The notes under the pieces are model-generated. The model had not been told where the DNA came from. It did no database searches and worked only from the letters and a program-made list of their open reading frames with translations. Of a stretch of 7,951 nt of DNA, positions 6,077-7,951 are shown in pieces (positions within the stretch are counted from its first letter, which is position 1; each line of letters starts with the position of its first letter). The position numbers were made by a program, and so were the translations under genes. The DNA is from Nitrospirota bacterium (GTDB taxonomy: Bacteria > Nitrospirota > Thermodesulfovibrionia > Thermodesulfovibrionales > UBA6898), in the NCBI GenBank assembly GCA_029858145.1, contig JAOUFP010000109.1:1-7951 (forward strand), written 5' to 3'.

Positions 6077-7951
6077 ATGCCGGAACAGACAGAAATCATC
6101 TACGATGTCAGCAGACTGACGGATCATGATATTTATCTCTTTAAGCAGGGAAATCACTTCAGGCTCTATGAGAAAATGGGCGCCCACGTGATGACGGTAA
6201 GCGGCCGGGAGGGCATCCATTTTGCCGTCTGGGCGCCGAATGCAGCCCGGGTATGCGTAGCCGGCAATTTCAATGAATGGAACACGGAATCGCATCCCCT
6301 GAAGATCAGGGAGGATGGCTCGGGAATATGGGAAGGGTTTCTCCCCGGATTGGGCGAGGGGACTCTGTACAAGTATCATATTGTTTCCCGTTATCGGGAC
6401 TACCGGGCCGATAAGGGAGACCCTTTCGCGTTTCAGTGGCAGGCACCTCCCTTGACCGCGTCCCTTGTTGCAGACCTGCGGTACGAGTGGCAGGACTCGG
6501 TGTGGATGAACAACCGCCGCAAGAATAATTCCCTGACTTCGCCCATCGCAGTATATGAAGTTCATCCCGGTTCATGGAGGAGGGTGCCTGAGGAGAACAA
6601 CCGGCGGCTCACCTACAGGGAAATGGCAGAGTATCTCCCTGAATACCTCAGGGAAGCGGGTTTCACCCATGTGGAATTTACGCCGGTCATGGAGCATCCC
6701 TTCTACGGCTCATGGGGATATCAGACCACAGGATATTTTGCCCCCTCCAGCCGGTACGGAGCGCCCCAGGACTTTATGTATCTCGTTGACCGCCTGCATC
6801 AGTACGGCATCGGGGTGATCCTCGACTGGGTCCCTTCACATTTTCCGGACGACCTGCACGGGCTGGTCTTTTTTGACGGGACCCATCTCTATGAACACGC
6901 GGAGCCCATGAAAGGCTTTCATCCTGACTGGAACAGTTATATCTTCAATTACAGCCGGAATGAAGTGAGCTCCTTTCTCATCAGCAGCGCCCTTTTCTGG
7001 CTCGAAAAATACCACGCCGACGGCCTGAGGGTCGACGCGGTGGCGTCCATGCTGTATCTCGACTACGGCAGGAAGGAAGGCGAGTGGATCCCGAACGAAT
7101 ACGGGGGAAAAGAGAATATCGAAGCGATAACCTTTTTAAGAACACTTAACGAAGAGATATACCGCACGTTTCCCGATGTCCAGACCATCGCAGAGGAATC
7201 GACTGCCTGGCCGATGGTTTCGAGGCCGAATTATACGGGGGGGCTTGGCTTTGGCATGAAGTGGAACATGGGCTGGATGCACGATACCCTTGCTTATTTT
7301 TCGACAGACCCGGTTTTCAGGAAATATCACCACAATCAGCTCACCTTCAGCATCCTCTATGCCTTTTCTGAAAATTTCATGCTCTCGCTTTCCCATGACG
7401 AGGTGGTCTACGGCAAGGGCTCCCTGCTGAACAAGATGCCGGGGGACGACTGGCAGAAGTTCGCCAACCTGCGCCTGCTGTTCGGCTGTATGTATGCCCA
7501 TCCCGGCAAAAAACTCCTGTTTATGGGAGACGAGTTCGGGCAGAGGAGGGAATGGGTGCATGAAGACAGCCTCGACTGGCATCTCCTTCAATCTCCGGAG
7601 CATCAGGGGGTCCAGACCTGGATCAAACATCTGAACATATTGTACAAAGGCGAACCCGCCCTCTACGAGATGGACTTTGACCCCGCGGGGTTTGAATGGG
7701 TGGACTGCAGCGACTGGGAAGCCAGCGTCATCACCTTTCTCAGAAATGGGAAGACGCCCGGAGACACCATGCTCGTCGTCTGCAATTTTACTCCTGTGGC
7801 GCGGCATAACTACCGGGTGGGTGTTCCCGCAGGGGGCTACTGGAGGGAGGTATTGAACAGCGACGCGCATGAATACGGCGGGAGCGGCCACGGCAACCTC
7901 GGGGGCGTTGAGGCGACCCCGGTGCCGTATCATGGCAGATATTATTCGCTT
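6077..7951 (+). CDS. glgB: 1,4-alpha-glucan branching enzyme (GlgB, GH13_9), C-terminus cut by window edge
   Basis: This enzyme cuts alpha-1,4 chains and reattaches them through alpha-1,6 bonds, branching the glucan made by GlgE. The 625 visible codons have no stop; by comparison with family C-termini, only some ten to twenty residues are likely missing. After 26 leading residues comes a CBM48 domain (about 27-115, with FAVWAPNAARVCVAGNFNEW at 49-68). The GH13 barrel (about 145-510) and a C-terminal beta domain follow. Motifs are YEVHPGSW (160-167), VILDWVPSHF (247-256), DGLRVDAV (315-322) with nucleophile Asp320, AEEST (372-376) with acid/base Glu373, and LSHDEVV (438-444) with Asp441. The extra N1 domain of the 728-residue E. 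coli enzyme is absent, as in many shorter GlgB proteins. It is third in the operon, 16 bases after treS/mak. The identification is firm. Confidence 0.96.
   Translation, partial: MPEQTEIIYDVSRLTDHDIYLFKQGNHFRLYEKMGAHVMTVSGREGIHFAVWAPNAARVCVAGNFNEWNTESHPLKIREDGSGIWEGFLPGLGEGTLYKYHIVSRYRDYRADKGDPFAFQWQAPPLTASLVADLRYEWQDSVWMNNRRKNNSLTSPIAVYEVHPGSWRRVPEENNRRLTYREMAEYLPEYLREAGFTHVEFTPVMEHPFYGSWGYQTTGYFAPSSRYGAPQDFMYLVDRLHQYGIGVILDWVPSHFPDDLHGLVFFDGTHLYEHAEPMKGFHPDWNSYIFNYSRNEVSSFLISSALFWLEKYHADGLRVDAVASMLYLDYGRKEGEWIPNEYGGKENIEAITFLRTLNEEIYRTFPDVQTIAEESTAWPMVSRPNYTGGLGFGMKWNMGWMHDTLAYFSTDPVFRKYHHNQLTFSILYAFSENFMLSLSHDEVVYGKGSLLNKMPGDDWQKFANLRLLFGCMYAHPGKKLLFMGDEFGQRREWVHEDSLDWHLLQSPEHQGVQTWIKHLNILYKGEPALYEMDFDPAGFEWVDCSDWEASVITFLRNGKTPGDTMLVVCNFTPVARHNYRVGVPAGGYWREVLNSDAHEYGGSGHGNLGGVEATPVPYHGRYYSL

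Noticed and set aside
7136..7933. A 265-codon open frame on the minus strand inside glgB
   Set aside because: It is again in antiparallel register with glgB, explained by the same codon avoidance. The protein has no recognisable motif.

Overview
The window is a chromosomal carbohydrate-storage locus from a bacterium of moderately high GC content. It holds four protein genes, all apparently intact where visible. One leftward gene is cut by the left edge, and three tightly packed rightward genes follow, the last cut by the right edge. I see no mobile elements, RNA genes, CRISPR repeats or phage traits. The Shine-Dalgarno sites are clear, the gaps inside the operon are 9 and 16 bases, and the codon use avoids TTA, CTA and TCA. 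This fits an environmental Gram-negative-type bacterium, for example from Nitrospirota or a deltaproteobacterial lineage, but the taxon is only a guess.

Layout: bases 1-566 (minus strand) carry the N-terminal 188 residues of an (alpha/alpha)6-barrel-type glycoside hydrolase resembling the glycogen-debranching-enzyme C-domain / GH100 invertase-like group. Bases 567-723 are a divergent intergenic region. It has a good sigma-70-like promoter facing right, framed by an 8-base inverted repeat, and a weaker TATAAT facing left. Bases 724-2715 encode GlgE (maltose-1-phosphate maltosyltransferase). Bases 2725-6060 encode a two-domain trehalose synthase-maltokinase fusion (TreS-Mak). Bases 6077-7951 encode nearly all of the branching enzyme GlgB.

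The three rightward genes together make up the known GlgE pathway. TreS interconverts trehalose and maltose, Mak phosphorylates maltose with ATP to maltose 1-phosphate, GlgE polymerises it into a linear alpha-1,4-glucan, and GlgB adds alpha-1,6 branches. The pathway itself is described. The parts that merit a second look are the divergent glycosidase, whose role next to this pathway is not obvious, the inverted repeat over the operon promoter, and a possible internal start exactly at the TreS/Mak boundary. I did not find a convincing new biological system here.
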